From NCBI RefSeq assembly GCF_900156335.1, contig NZ_FTMZ01000009.1, positions 97,151 through 161,150 on the forward strand: a stretch of DNA of 64,000 nt, given 5' to 3'. The notes below the pieces were generated by a model, which saw only the letters and a list, made by a program, of their open reading frames with translations, had not been told where the DNA came from and ran no database searches. This stretch comes from Sphaerotilus natans. Its GTDB lineage: Bacteria > Pseudomonadota > Gammaproteobacteria > Burkholderiales > Burkholderiaceae_C. The position numbers were made by a program, and so were the translations under genes. Positions 27,163 through 36,231 of the stretch are shown here, piece after piece. Position 1 is the stretch's first letter, and the number at the start of each line of letters is the position of its first letter.

Positions 27163-28389
27163 TCAGTGTAGTGCCGCGCCGGCCGGCGTCTGGCGCAGCG
27201 CCGGACGACCGACAAGAAGGGCCAGCAACGCGCAGCCCGCCACGCCGGCCACCATCGGCAGCGCGCCATGCGCGTGGCCGCCGAGGGCCGACACCAGCGC
27301 CATCACCAGCGCGCCGCAGACCATCTGCACCGTGCCGATCAGCGCCGAGGCGGTGCCGGCCACCGCGCCGTGCTGCTCCAGCGCCAGCACCGGCACCGTC
27401 GGCGCCACCAGCCCCAGGAAGCCATAGGCGACGAACAGCAGCGCCACCAGCACCTCGAGGCGGTCGATGCCGGCCAGCGTCAATGCCAGCAGCAGCGCGC
27501 TGGCGGCCAGATAGCCGCTCAGCCCGAGGCGGATCACCGCCGGCAGGCCCAGACGCCGGCACAGCCGCGCGTTGATCTGCGCCGCGCCGATGAAGGCGGC
27601 GGCGTTCAGGCCGAACAGCATCCCGTACTGCGTCGGCGTCACGCCGTGGTGCTCGATGATCACGAAGGACGAATGGCCCAGATAGGCCATGAAGCCCGAC
27701 ATCGCGAAGGCACCGGTCAGCGCCAGCGCGATGAAGTGGCGGTCGCGCAGCAGCTCGGCCACCGCCGCGAGCGTGCCCGCCAGCGTGGTGCCGCGACGCG
27801 CCTCGACCGGGCGGCTCTCCTGCAGCGCCCACAGCACCAGGCCCAGCGCGAGCAGCCCCAGCACGACGATGCTGCCGAAGATCCAGCGCCATCCCGCCAG
27901 CGCCACCACCAGGCTGCCGGCCAGCGGCGCCAGGATCGGCGAGACGCTGAACACCAGCATCAGCATCGCGCCCAGCCGCGCGGCCTCAGCGCCGGTGTGC
28001 AGATCGCGCACGACCGCGCGCGGAATGACCATGCCGGCGCAGGCGCCCACGCCGGCGATGAAGCGCATCACGATCAGCGTGTGGGCGTCGGGCGCCAGCG
28101 CGCAGCCCAGGCTGCCCAGCACGAACAGCCCCAGCCCCGCCATCAGCGGCACCCGCCGCCCGAAACGATCCGACAGCGGCCCGTAGAGCATCTGGCACAG
28201 CCCGAGCGCGATGAAGAAGGCGGTCAGGCTCATCTGCACCTCGCCCGCGCTCGCGCCCAGCGCCTGCGCCATCTGCGGCATCGCTGGCAGGTACATGTCG
28301 ATCGCGAACGGCCCGATCGCGGAGATCAGGCCCAGGATCACGGCGTGGCGAAGCAGGGAGGCGTCAGCGGACGGGGATGAGGCGGGCAT
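27163..28389 (-). CDS. Bcr/CflA-like multidrug efflux transporter (MFS)
   Basis: A 408-residue drug:proton antiporter of the major facilitator superfamily with about twelve membrane helices. Diagnostic stretches are ISAIGPFAIDMYLPAMPQMA (helix 1), GLCQMLYGPLSDRFGRRVPL (the MFS A-loop) and MRFIAGVGACAGMVIPRAVVRD (parts). This is the pattern of Bcr/CflA exporters, which pump drugs or amino-acid-like compounds outward. The ATG at 28389 precedes a short cytoplasmic start; a longer frame upstream is not family-like. It is divergent from the AlbA_2 gene, about 100 bases between starts. Confidence 0.9.
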   Translation of the reverse strand: MPASSPSADASLLRHAVILGLISAIGPFAIDMYLPAMPQMAQALGASAGEVQMSLTAFFIALGLCQMLYGPLSDRFGRRVPLMAGLGLFVLGSLGCALAPDAHTLIVMRFIAGVGACAGMVIPRAVVRDLHTGAEAARLGAMLMLVFSVSPILAPLAGSLVVALAGWRWIFGSIVVLGLLALGLVLWALQESRPVEARRGTTLAGTLAAVAELLRDRHFIALALTGAFAMSGFMAYLGHSSFVIIEHHGVTPTQYGMLFGLNAAAFIGAAQINARLCRRLGLPAVIRLGLSGYLAASALLLALTLAGIDRLEVLVALLFVAYGFLGLVAPTVPVLALEQHGAVAGTASALIGTVQMVCGALVMALVSALGGHAHGALPMVAGVAGCALLALLVGRPALRQTPAGAALH

Positions 28390-28489
28390 CGGGCAACAGC
28401 GCGGGCAAAGAGGGCATTGCACCATCTTCCGCGCGGCCGCGTCGTCACAGGCATGGGAACATCGCCGGATCCGACCCGTAGCCCCACCC

Positions 28490-30001
28490 ATGAGTGACTC
28501 CCATACCTCCCTGACAACCAGCAAGATTGCAGCACTGCTTGCCACCTCGGAAAGCAAGTCGTTGGACTTCAAGCGCATCAGTGGCAAGCAGACACGGCTC
28601 TACGAGACTGTCTGCGCATTCGCCAATACCGATGGTGGCTGGCTGGTCATCGGTGTCGGAGACGCCAAAGCCACGAAGCCTGGCGACAAGCCAGCCTCCC
28701 GTCTGTATGGCGTTGAGGAGAACCCCGAAGGCTTCGATGACTTTCGGCGTGAATTGCTGCAACGCTTCACGCCCGCGATCGCAGGACTGCACTGGCAGCT
28801 TCTCCCCTGTGCTTTGCGCGACGGGAAGCCAGGGCATGTGGCACTGCTGAAGGTGGACAAAAGCGAGCAGGTTCACTCCATCGTCGGCAACGGAACATGG
28901 ACTCGCATGGATGCAAGCAATCGCGAACTCAGTGCGATGGAAATCGCTGAGCTGGCGTACCAGCGTGGAGTGAGAAGCGCAACAGCCGAGGTCGTGCCCA
29001 TCCGGCTCAGCCTGCTGGAAACAGGCACCTGGAGAACTTTTCTGGCCTCGCGTGGCCTGCGCAGCGGCACCTTCGCCGAGCAGCTGCAGCGTCTGGGCCT
29101 GGCAGATGAAGTGGGAGGAGAGATTCGCCCGACTCGTGCGGCTGTTCTTCTTTTCGCAGAGGAGCCCGGCAGCCTGCTGGCGGCTCACGACACCCGCGCC
29201 GACATTCGCGTGATGGTGTACGACGGCAAGCAGCCTGTCCCCGGCGCCACACCCAACCTCCGCAAGCCCGCCAAGACAGTTCGAGGTCCGCTGGTAGAAC
29301 AGATCGACACGGCAGTTCGGCTTGTGCTGGATGAGCTGGCCGCTGGCTTGACCTTGGGCAGCAGCGGGTTCAAGGCACGGCATGTGTACCCGGAGCGGGT
29401 CGTGAAGGAGGCCATCGTGAACGCGGTGATCCACCGGGACTATCGTCTCAACAGGGACATCTTCGTACGCATCTTCGATGACCGCATCGAAGTGGAAAAC
29501 CCGGGGTTGTTCCCTGGGCGCATCACCCCGGACAACATCGCCAAGGCGGGCAGCAAGGCTCGCAACCCCCTCATCGCGCAGAACCTGCGCGAATTTCCTG
29601 TGGCACCGAACATCGATGCCGGTGAAGGGGTGAAGATGATGTTTTCGGAGATGGCTGCAGCTCAGCTCTATCCGCCGCAGTATCGGCAATCCACGGAAGC
29701 CGCCATCGAGAGCGTGACCGTGACACTGCTGAACCTCGAACGCCCCAGCATCTGGGACGAGGTGAGTGACTGGATCGACAGGGAAGGCTCGATCCAGAAC
29801 GCCAAGCTGTGCGAGATCGCCAAGATCGACACACTCCGAGCGTCGAAGATGCTTGGAGTCTGGCGCGATCAGGGTCTGCTGGTCCCACTGCCCCACAGAG
29901 CCAAGCGGAACATGGCCTACACCAAGCCAACCCGAAGCGAGCCGACGCAGTCTGACTTGTTATCTACCTTCGAGGAAAACAACGGTTCACAGAGGAAATA
30001 A
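28490..30001 (+). CDS. Schlafen/AlbA_2-domain ATP-binding regulator-like protein
   Basis: A 503-residue protein. The N-terminal AlbA_2 domain (SESKSLDFKRISGKQTRLYETVCAFANTDGG, parts) is followed by a GHKL-type ATP-binding region (YPERVVKEAIVNAVIHRDY) and a winged-helix-like end (IQNAKLCEIAKIDTLRASKM). This is the COG2865 layout, a putative DNA-binding or helicase-related regulator of unknown role; some relatives are found in defence settings. Its base composition is visibly less G+C-rich than neighbours, with more A/T third bases, which suggests acquisition. ATG 28490 is chosen because the domain begins there; no strong ribosome-binding site is visible. It ends 105 bases before the malate synthase stop on the other strand. 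Confidence 0.85.
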   Translation: MSDSHTSLTTSKIAALLATSESKSLDFKRISGKQTRLYETVCAFANTDGGWLVIGVGDAKATKPGDKPASRLYGVEENPEGFDDFRRELLQRFTPAIAGLHWQLLPCALRDGKPGHVALLKVDKSEQVHSIVGNGTWTRMDASNRELSAMEIAELAYQRGVRSATAEVVPIRLSLLETGTWRTFLASRGLRSGTFAEQLQRLGLADEVGGEIRPTRAAVLLFAEEPGSLLAAHDTRADIRVMVYDGKQPVPGATPNLRKPAKTVRGPLVEQIDTAVRLVLDELAAGLTLGSSGFKARHVYPERVVKEAIVNAVIHRDYRLNRDIFVRIFDDRIEVENPGLFPGRITPDNIAKAGSKARNPLIAQNLREFPVAPNIDAGEGVKMMFSEMAAAQLYPPQYRQSTEAAIESVTVTLLNLERPSIWDEVSDWIDREGSIQNAKLCEIAKIDTLRASKMLGVWRDQGLLVPLPHRAKRNMAYTKPTRSEPTQSDLLSTFEENNGSQRK

Positions 30002-30054
30002 CCCTTTCAGATCAACATCTTGCTGATCACGTTGTTTTCCGAAGGCTCGCAATG

Positions 30055-30081
30055 AAAAGCGGCGCCCCGCAGGGCGCCGCT
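30055..30081 (-). terminator. Intrinsic terminator of the malate synthase gene
   Basis: Read on the minus strand: stem GCGGCGCC, loop, GGCGCCGC (bases 30059-30066 and 30073-30080), then TTTT. It lies 25 bases past the glcB stop. On the plus strand the downstream side lacks a T tract, so its direction is minus. Confidence 0.85.
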
Positions 30082-30105
30082 CGTCGAGTCGACGGTGTTC
30101 TCTGA

Positions 30106-32313
30106 TCAGGCCTGACCGGCCTTCACCTTCAACCGCCACGCATGCAGCAGCGGCTCGGTGTAGCCGCTGGGCTGTTCCTTGCCCTTGAAGACCAGGTCCA
30201 GCGCGGCCTGGAAGGCGGCGCCCTGCGGGTTGGCGACCAGCGGCTTGTACGCGGCGTCACCGGCGTTCTGCACGTCCACCTTGGCGGCCATGCGGGCGAA
30301 GCTCTCGCGCACCTGCGCCTCGGTCACCACGCCGTGGTGCAGCCAGTTGGCGACGTGCTGGCTGGAAATCCGCAGCGTGGCGCGGTCTTCCATCAGGCCG
30401 ATGTCGTTGATGTCGGGCACCTTGGAGCAGCCCACGCCCTGGTCGACCCAGCGCACCACGTAGCCCAGGATGCCCTGGATGTTGTTGTCGATCTCCTGCT
30501 GCTTCTCGGCGTCGGACCACTTGGCTTCGGCGACGACGGGGATGGTCAGCAGGTCGGTCAGCAGCTTCGTGGTGACGTCGGCGTTGCCGGCGTCGCCGCT
30601 GGCCTCGATCGCCTTCTGCACGTCGGACACCAGCACCTGGTGGTAGTGCAGCGCGTGCAGCGTGGCGGCGGTCGGGCTCGGCGTCCAGGCGGTGTTGGCG
30701 CCGGCCTTGGGGTGACCGATCTTCTGCTTGAGCATCTCGGCCATCAGGTCCGGCATGGCCCACATGCCCTTGCCGATCTGGGCGCGGCCGCGCAGGCCGC
30801 ACTGCAGGCCGATCAGCACGTTGCGGCGCTCGTAGGCGGCGATCCAGGCGCTGGTCTTGATGTCGCCCTTGCGCATCATCGGGCCGGCCAGCATGGCGGT
30901 GTGCATCTCGTCGCCGGTGCGGTCGAGGAAGCCGGTGTTGATGAAGGCCACGCGGCTGGCGGCGGCGGCGATGCAGGCCTTGAGGTTGACCGAGGTGCGG
31001 CGCTCCTCGTCCATGATGCCCAGCTTGACGGTGCTGTCGGCCAGGCCCAGCAGCTGCTCGACGCGGGCGAACAGCTCGCAGGCGAAGGCCACTTCGGCCG
31101 GGCCGTGCATCTTCGGCTTGACGATGTAGACCGAGCCCTTGCGCGAGTTGCGCAGGCCCGGCGTGCCCAGGCCCTTGAGGTCATGCAGCGCGATGGTCGT
31201 GGTGATGACCGCGTCCATGATGCCCTCGGGGATCTCGCGCCCTTCGTCGCCCCACAGGATGGCCGGGTTGGTCATCAGGTGGCCGACGTTGCGCACGAAC
31301 AGCAGGCTGCGGCCGTGCAGCACGACCTCGCCCTGGCCGTTGGCGGCCGCGTAGACGCGGTCGGCGTTCAGGCCGCGCGTCATTTCCTTGCCGCCCTTCG
31401 AGAAGGTCTCGGTCAGCGTGCCGCGCAGGATGCCCAGCCAGTTGGTGTAGCCGACCAGCTTGTCCTCGGCGTCCACCGCGGCGACCGAGTCTTCCAGGTC
31501 GAGGATGGTCGACAGCGCGGCTTCCACCACCACGTCGGCCACGCCTGCGGCGTCGCTGGCGCCGATGACGGTCGAGCGGTCGATGCGGATGTCGATGTGC
31601 AGGCCGTTGTGCGCCAGCAGGATGCTGCTCGGGTTGGCGGCGTCGCCCTGGTAGCCGATCAGCTGGGCCGGGGTCTCCAGGCCGGTGAGGGCACCGCCGG
31701 TGGTCTTGACCACCAGCTGGCCGGCCTCGACCGCGTAGCCGGCGGCCGCCTTGTGGCTGGCGTTGACCAGCGGCGCGGCCTGGTCGAGGAAGTCGCGGGC
31801 GAAGGCGATGACCTTGGCGCCGCGCGCCGGGTTGTAGCCGCGGCCCTTCTCGGCGCCGCCGTCTTCGGAGATGGCGTCGGTGCCGTAGAGCGCGTCATAG
31901 AGCGAGCCCCAGCGCGCGTTGGCGGCGTTCAGCGCGTAGCGGGCGTTGAGGATGGGCACCACCAGCTGCGGGCCGGCCTGGATGGCCAGCTCGTCGTCGA
32001 CGTTGGCGGTCGTGGTCTGCACCTCGGCCGGCACCGGCACGATGTAGCCGATCTGCTCCAGGAAGGCGCGGTAGGCGGCCATGTCGGCCACCGGGCCGGG
32101 GTGGGCCTGGTGCCAGGCATCCATCTCGGTCTGGAGGCGGTCACGCTCGGCCAGCAGGGCGGCGTTCTTCGGCGCCAGGTCACGCACGATGGCATCGAAA
32201 CCCGCCCAGAAGGCCGCGGCATCGACACCGGTTCCCGGCAGGACCTGGTCCTCGACGAAGCGGTACAGCGCGGTGGCCACGTGCAGGCCGTGGATCTGGG
32301 TGCGGTCGGTCAT
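30106..32313 (-). CDS. glcB: Malate synthase G
   Basis: A 735-residue monomeric malate synthase G. It condenses glyoxylate and acetyl-CoA to malate, completing the glyoxylate route. The start reads [25 protein letters not shown] (parts), and the TIM-barrel holds [12 protein letters not shown], the [20 protein letters not shown] stretch (parts) with catalytic residues, and [23 protein letters not shown] (parts). The long form, with an extra N-terminal domain, separates G from the shorter A form. A terminator follows. The haloacid dehalogenase gene lies upstream on the same strand, 51 bases before it. Confidence 0.96.
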   Translation of the reverse strand: MTDRTQIHGLHVATALYRFVEDQVLPGTGVDAAAFWAGFDAIVRDLAPKNAALLAERDRLQTEMDAWHQAHPGPVADMAAYRAFLEQIGYIVPVPAEVQTTTANVDDELAIQAGPQLVVPILNARYALNAANARWGSLYDALYGTDAISEDGGAEKGRGYNPARGAKVIAFARDFLDQAAPLVNASHKAAAGYAVEAGQLVVKTTGGALTGLETPAQLIGYQGDAANPSSILLAHNGLHIDIRIDRSTVIGASDAAGVADVVVEAALSTILDLEDSVAAVDAEDKLVGYTNWLGILRGTLTETFSKGGKEMTRGLNADRVYAAANGQGEVVLHGRSLLFVRNVGHLMTNPAILWGDEGREIPEGIMDAVITTTIALHDLKGLGTPGLRNSRKGSVYIVKPKMHGPAEVAFACELFARVEQLLGLADSTVKLGIMDEERRTSVNLKACIAAAASRVAFINTGFLDRTGDEMHTAMLAGPMMRKGDIKTSAWIAAYERRNVLIGLQCGLRGRAQIGKGMWAMPDLMAEMLKQKIGHPKAGANTAWTPSPTAATLHALHYHQVLVSDVQKAIEASGDAGNADVTTKLLTDLLTIPVVAEAKWSDAEKQQEIDNNIQGILGYVVRWVDQGVGCSKVPDINDIGLMEDRATLRISSQHVANWLHHGVVTEAQVRESFARMAAKVDVQNAGDAAYKPLVANPQGAAFQAALDLVFKGKEQPSGYTEPLLHAWRLKVKAGQA

Positions 32314-32364
32314 GGTGTCAGCCTCGGATGAACGGTGATGAAGGTGGAACGGATCAGAAGACGA

Positions 32365-33063
32365 TCAGAAGAAGCCGAGCACGTCGCGCAGGCTGGTGCC
32401 GGTGCGGGTGGGCTCGGTGCCGAGCGGGTCCAGCGGCAGGCCGGCGCGGTTGACCCACAGCGTGGTGTAGCCGTGCCAGGTGGCGCCGATGGCGTCCCAG
32501 CCGTTGCTGGAGACGAAGAGGATCTGGCGCGCGCTCAGGCCCAGCGTCTTCGGGCCGAGCGCGTAGGCGCGCGGGTCGGTCTTGAAGGCGCGCGCCGGCT
32601 CGACGCTGATGACATGGTCGAGCAGCGGCCCCAGGCCGGCGCTGCGCACCGCGATGCCGAGCATGCCGGGGTCGCCGTTGCTCAGGATGCCGGCCGGGAT
32701 GCCGCGCGCCTTCAGGCCTTCGAGCACCTCGCGCACCTCGGGGAAGGCGCTCAGGTGGCGGTACTGGTTCATCAGCGCCAGTTCGGCGTCGGTGTCGAGC
32801 ACCTGGCCGAGCCGCGCGCAGGCGAAGCGCAGCGCATCGCGCGTCAGCTCCCAGAACGGGCGGTAGCGCGAGCCGTCGGGCGCACTCATCGTCACCAGCC
32901 GGGTGTATTCGATCTGCTTGTCGCGCCACAGCAGCGCCAGCGCCTCGCCGCGGCCGGGAAAGCGCTGCTCGGCCACCAGCGCCACGCTGTAGACATCGAA
33001 CAGCGTGCCGTAGGCGTCGAACAGGACGGCCTGGGGGGCGGTGGCGGCGGACAGCTTGTGCAT
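32365..33063 (-). CDS. HAD-family (S)-2-haloacid dehalogenase
   Basis: A 232-residue type II haloacid dehalogenase-like enzyme. Motif I is LFDAYGTLFDVYSVA with the nucleophilic aspartate; the Asn/Ser/Lys-bearing later motifs appear as GILSNGDPGMLG, AFKTDPRAYALGPK and LFVSSNGWDAIGATWHGYTTLWVNR (parts). The family replaces a halogen on short 2-haloacids with hydroxyl by SN2 inversion. The match is close over the whole length, so a 2-haloacid dehalogenase role is likely, though distant phosphatases share the fold. The ATG is at 33063. Glyoxylate-route glcB downstream may use the glycolate-like products, an inferred link. Confidence 0.88.
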   Translation of the reverse strand: MHKLSAATAPQAVLFDAYGTLFDVYSVALVAEQRFPGRGEALALLWRDKQIEYTRLVTMSAPDGSRYRPFWELTRDALRFACARLGQVLDTDAELALMNQYRHLSAFPEVREVLEGLKARGIPAGILSNGDPGMLGIAVRSAGLGPLLDHVISVEPARAFKTDPRAYALGPKTLGLSARQILFVSSNGWDAIGATWHGYTTLWVNRAGLPLDPLGTEPTRTGTSLRDVLGFF

Positions 33064-33078
33064 GGTGGCATCACTTTA

Positions 33079-33092
33079 TTGCAACCTTGCAA
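33079..33092. promoter_or_regulatory. TTGCAA-CC-TTGCAA palindrome upstream of the dehalogenase
   Basis: Two TTGCAA copies separated by two bases form an inverted repeat 15 bases before the start of the dehalogenase-glcB operon. This position suits an operator. The regulator is not identifiable from the window. Confidence 0.45.
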
Positions 33093-33588
33093 GATCATTG
33101 ATGGCGCAAAAATTCAATGATTTGTGACTGAAATGCGTGTAATTCCTGAACGGAGGACTTGTCGCCGGTGCACTCCGAGGGACCTGAGGGAGGGAAGGAG
33201 GGAGCGAAGGGGCAAGCCTCGACCCTGCACGCGGCGGCGATCACGCCGGCGTGTCGGGCTGGCCCCTGACGGAACGGCGTGACGCGGACCCTCGGTCGGT
33301 CAGTCGGTCGCATTCGGGGGTCGCGGGCGGTTTCGACGCGCGCGACAGGCTGCCTTCAGGGCTCGAACGCCCCACCACACCCGTGGCAGCTTGCGCCTCT
33401 GGGTCGCCGGTGTCGTGGTTCCCGCTCTACCGGCGTGGGTGGCCCGCGCGCCGAGCCGGGACGCGCACAGGGGGCGACAAGTCCGTGGAAGAGAACCCCT
33501 GTGGCGTGACGTGCAAACGCGCGAACGCCGACGGGCGCCCCGAGAGTTCAGGGGGCGCGCGGAGTCGGTCGGTCCGTGGTGGGCGGGG

Positions 33589-33660
33589 TCAGCGCAGGCG
33601 TGGCGGGCGGCGCAGCCAGCAGGGGAGCAGACGAGCGGGGAAATGGAGGGCGTCAGCCAT
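33589..33660 (-). CDS. Possible 23-residue mini-protein
   Basis: An ATG at 33660 on the minus strand has a strong AAGGAG (plus-strand CTCCTT at 33667-33672) six bases upstream. The frame encodes 23 residues with the stretch LHFPARLLPCW and a basic Arg/Pro end. It ends in TGA at 33589. The start signal is convincing; whether the peptide is made is unknown. It lies downstream, in the same direction, of the hairpin region at 33827-33901, so it could be controlled by it. Confidence 0.3.
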   Translation of the reverse strand: MADALHFPARLLPCWLRRPPRLR

Positions 33661-33826
33661 GAATGGCTCCTTGCGACAGGTTCGAACCTGCCTCCCTCCC
33701 TGCCAAGAGAGGGGTGGCAGACCGTGCGGGTTGGCAGACCGGGCAAGGACCGGCAGGGGTTGCCCCCTCCCGCACGGCCCGCCATAGACGAAGCCATGCG
33801 CGCAGCTCACGCCCCGTAGGGACGTG

Positions 33827-33849
33827 AAAAAGCCGCGTCGGGCGCGGCT
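33827..33849 (-). terminator. Intrinsic terminator in the hsdM upstream region
   Basis: Seven-base-pair stem AGCCGCG/CGCGGCT with a five-base loop, followed on the minus strand by TTTT. There is no minus-strand gene immediately upstream of it, which is why a small RNA is suspected. Confidence 0.65.
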
Positions 33850-33901
33850 GCTGCGCCTTGCTTCCGGGCTGCCAAGCCCGTGCTCGCAGTGGGTGCGAGC
33901 G
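33827..33901 (-). ncRNA. Candidate structured small RNA or leader
   Basis: On the minus strand three hairpins follow one another: GCTCGCA/TGCGAGC (33900-33882), GGGCT/AGCCC (33879-33866) and AGCCGCG/CGCGGCT (33849-33831), the last followed by TTTT. A -10-like TAAGAT lies at 33913-33908. The stems are perfect. No good -35 is visible and I cannot match it to a known RNA family. Confidence 0.4.
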
Positions 33902-34029
33902 GGGCGGATCTTACCCCAGGGCCGACGAGGCGCCGTCAGGGCGACTGCTAGACTTTTGCCCAGTCGGGGGCCGGGGGGACACGCCTTCGACTCCCCCACC
34001 CAGCACAAGAACGACACCCGGATTTGTCC

Positions 34030-36231
34030 ATGAACATCCAGCAATTAGAGAACGAGCTGTGGGAAGCGGCTGACCAGCTGCGCGCCAATTCCAAGCTCAC
34101 CGCCGCCGAGTATTCGATGCCCGTGCTGGGCCTGATTTTCCTGCGCCACGCCGACAACCGCTTCCAGGCGGTCCTGCCCGAGATCGAGAAGGACATCCCG
34201 CCGCAGATGCCGGCCGTGCAGCGCGAGGAGGTCATCAAGCTGGGCTTCCAAGGCAAGGCGGCGGTCTATCTGCCCGAGGCGGCTCGCTTCAGCCGCATCG
34301 TCGATCTGCCTCAGGGCGAGCAAGTCGGCACGGTCATCGACGAGGCGATGGACGCGATCGAGGCGGAGCACGAGGTGCTCAAGGGCGCCCTGCCGCGGGG
34401 CTACACCGCCTTCGAGCCGGGGTTGCTGGCCGAGCTGGTCAAGATCTTCGACCGGCCCGCGATCAAGGCCGCCACCGGGGACGTGTTCGGGCGCATCTAC
34501 GAATACTTCCTGAACAAGTTCGCCATGACCGGCGCGCAGGAAGGGGGCGAGTTCTTCACGCCGCCTTCGCTGGTGCGGATGATCGTGAACGTCATCGAGC
34601 CGGACCACGGCGTGGTGCTCGATCCGGCCTGCGGCTCGGCGGGCATGTTCGTGCAGACCAGCCACTTCATCGAGGACAGCGGCCAGCCGGACGCGCCGCA
34701 TCCGTCGGTCAATGACGCCGTGATCTTCCACGGCCAGGAAAAGTCCGACATCAACACGCGGCTGGCGCGCATGAACATGGTGGTGCACGGGCTGGATGCG
34801 ACCCACATCCGCCAGGGCAACACCTTCTATGACCCGATCGAGCACCTGATCGGCGGGTGCGATTTCGTCATGGCCAATCCGCCGTTCAATGTGGACGGGG
34901 TGGACACCAAGCGGGTCGAGGGGCAAGTCGGGGAGCTGGGGGCGGATGGCGTGCGTCTGCCCTTCGGTCTGCCGGGCACGAATGGCAAGACGGGCGCCAT
35001 CTCGAACGCCAACAGCCTGTGGGTCCAGTATTTCTATGCCTACCTGAACGACACCGGCCGCGCCGGGTTTGTCATGGCGTCCAGCGCCTCGGATGCGGGC
35101 AACAAGGACCGCGAGATCCGCGAGAAGCTGGTCAAGACCGGCCACGTGGACGCGATGGTGGCCATCGGCAACAAGTTCTTCTACACCCGCAGCCTGCCTT
35201 GCACGCTGTGGTTCTTCGACAAGGGCAAGCCGGAGGATCTGCTCGACCAGGTGCTGATGGTCGATGCGCGCAACGTCTACACGGTGGTGTCGGCGCGCTC
35301 GCATGTGTTCACGGATGAGCAGTTGGCGAATCTGAACGCGATCGTGTGGCTGTACCGGGGCGAGTCGGACAAGTTCGTGGCGCTGCTGGGGCGGCATCAG
35401 CAGCGGGCGGACGACGGGCTGGCGATGCTGCCGGCGCGTCTTGCGGCGGACACGGCGGCGGTCGGGCGGCTGGGGGCGGTGCTTCGGGCGTTTGCCGATG
35501 GCGCGGCGCTGGCGGATCTGAATGCCGACCCGGAGGATGTGCCGGTCACGCCGGCGGCGCTGGCGGCGTTCAAGGCCGATCTGGCCGCGGCCGAGGCCGA
35601 GGCGGCGACGACCCAAGCCGGTCTTGCCGCGATGCTGGCCGCCTGCGCGCAGGCCCGTGCGGCGGTGGCGGCCACCGGCAAGGAACACAAGGACAAGGTG
35701 CGGCTGCAAGCAACGCTGGAGGCGCTGGGGCCGCAGCTCAAGGCGGCAGGCAAGACGCTGGAGGCGCGCCACAAGGTCTGGCTGAAGTTGCAGGACACGG
35801 CGGAGAAGGGGCTGCGGGCGCGGCTGTCCAAGGCGTTCGACGGCAAGGCGGCGCGCGAGGCCAAGCGGGCGCTGCTGGCAGCGGACGGGCGGCGCGGCGA
35901 GGCGCCCACGGTGCGCGACGAGGTGCTGGAGGCGCTGAAGCAGGCGGTGTATTTCATCCACCAGGGGCACTGGCTGCACAGCCGCTTTCCGAATGCGCTG
36001 TTCGAGCGCGTGCCGGGGCTGTGCACGGTGGCGACGCTGGAGGAGATCAAGGCCAACGACTACTCGCTCACGCCCGGCCGCTATGTCGGCGTGGCGGCGG
36101 CGGGCGCCGAAGACGAGGACGACTTCGCCGAGAAGCTGCGCGAGATCCACGACGAGCTGACCGAGCTGAACGACAAGGCCGCCGCTTTGGCAGCAAGGAT
36201 CGCCGGAAACTTTGAGGAGTTTTTGGCATGA
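34030..36231 (+). CDS. hsdM: HsdM, type I restriction-modification methyltransferase subunit
   Basis: A 733-residue N6-adenine DNA methyltransferase. The N-terminal helical part (LENELWEAADQLRANSKLTAAEY) is followed by SAM motif DPACGSAGMF at 198-207 and catalytic NPPF at 283-286. With HsdS it methylates the recognition site; with HsdR it restricts unmodified DNA. At 733 residues it is longer than the usual ~500: residues about 465-650 form an Ala/Lys-rich, largely coiled-coil insertion before the conserved end (FIHQGHWLHSRFPNALF). The ATG at 34030 is preferred over the TTG two codons upstream. It overlaps hsdS by an ATGA junction. Confidence 0.93.
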   Translation: MNIQQLENELWEAADQLRANSKLTAAEYSMPVLGLIFLRHADNRFQAVLPEIEKDIPPQMPAVQREEVIKLGFQGKAAVYLPEAARFSRIVDLPQGEQVGTVIDEAMDAIEAEHEVLKGALPRGYTAFEPGLLAELVKIFDRPAIKAATGDVFGRIYEYFLNKFAMTGAQEGGEFFTPPSLVRMIVNVIEPDHGVVLDPACGSAGMFVQTSHFIEDSGQPDAPHPSVNDAVIFHGQEKSDINTRLARMNMVVHGLDATHIRQGNTFYDPIEHLIGGCDFVMANPPFNVDGVDTKRVEGQVGELGADGVRLPFGLPGTNGKTGAISNANSLWVQYFYAYLNDTGRAGFVMASSASDAGNKDREIREKLVKTGHVDAMVAIGNKFFYTRSLPCTLWFFDKGKPEDLLDQVLMVDARNVYTVVSARSHVFTDEQLANLNAIVWLYRGESDKFVALLGRHQQRADDGLAMLPARLAADTAAVGRLGAVLRAFADGAALADLNADPEDVPVTPAALAAFKADLAAAEAEAATTQAGLAAMLAACAQARAAVAATGKEHKDKVRLQATLEALGPQLKAAGKTLEARHKVWLKLQDTAEKGLRARLSKAFDGKAAREAKRALLAADGRRGEAPTVRDEVLEALKQAVYFIHQGHWLHSRFPNALFERVPGLCTVATLEEIKANDYSLTPGRYVGVAAAGAEDEDDFAEKLREIHDELTELNDKAAALAARIAGNFEEFLA

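Larger units (their letters stand above)
33093..34029. other. 0.94-kb stretch without a supported protein gene
   Basis: Between the dehalogenase promoter and hsdM. No frame here has recognisable family motifs; those open on either strand have the Arg/Pro-rich composition of chance frames in high-G+C DNA. It holds a perfect stem CCGTGCGGG/CCCGCACGG (33722-33730 and 33769-33777), the palindrome CAGGTTCGAACCTG (33677-33690), a run of hairpins (33831-33900), and near hsdM a GGGGGA/TCCCCC hairpin (about 33975-33999). A possible mini-ORF and a candidate RNA are listed separately. It marks the left edge of the restriction island. Confidence 0.6.

Noticed and set aside
33671..33695. A tRNA gene suggested by CAGGTTCGAACCTG, which looks like a T arm
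   Set aside because: No acceptor, D or anticodon arm pairs around it on either strand; it is a simple palindrome.
33958..34005. The 3' end of a tmRNA gene as an integration site upstream of hsdM (GGGGGA...TTCGACTCCCCC)
   Set aside because: Only a hairpin resembling the T-arm end is present; the rest of tmRNA, including a peptide-tag frame and CCA end, is missing.
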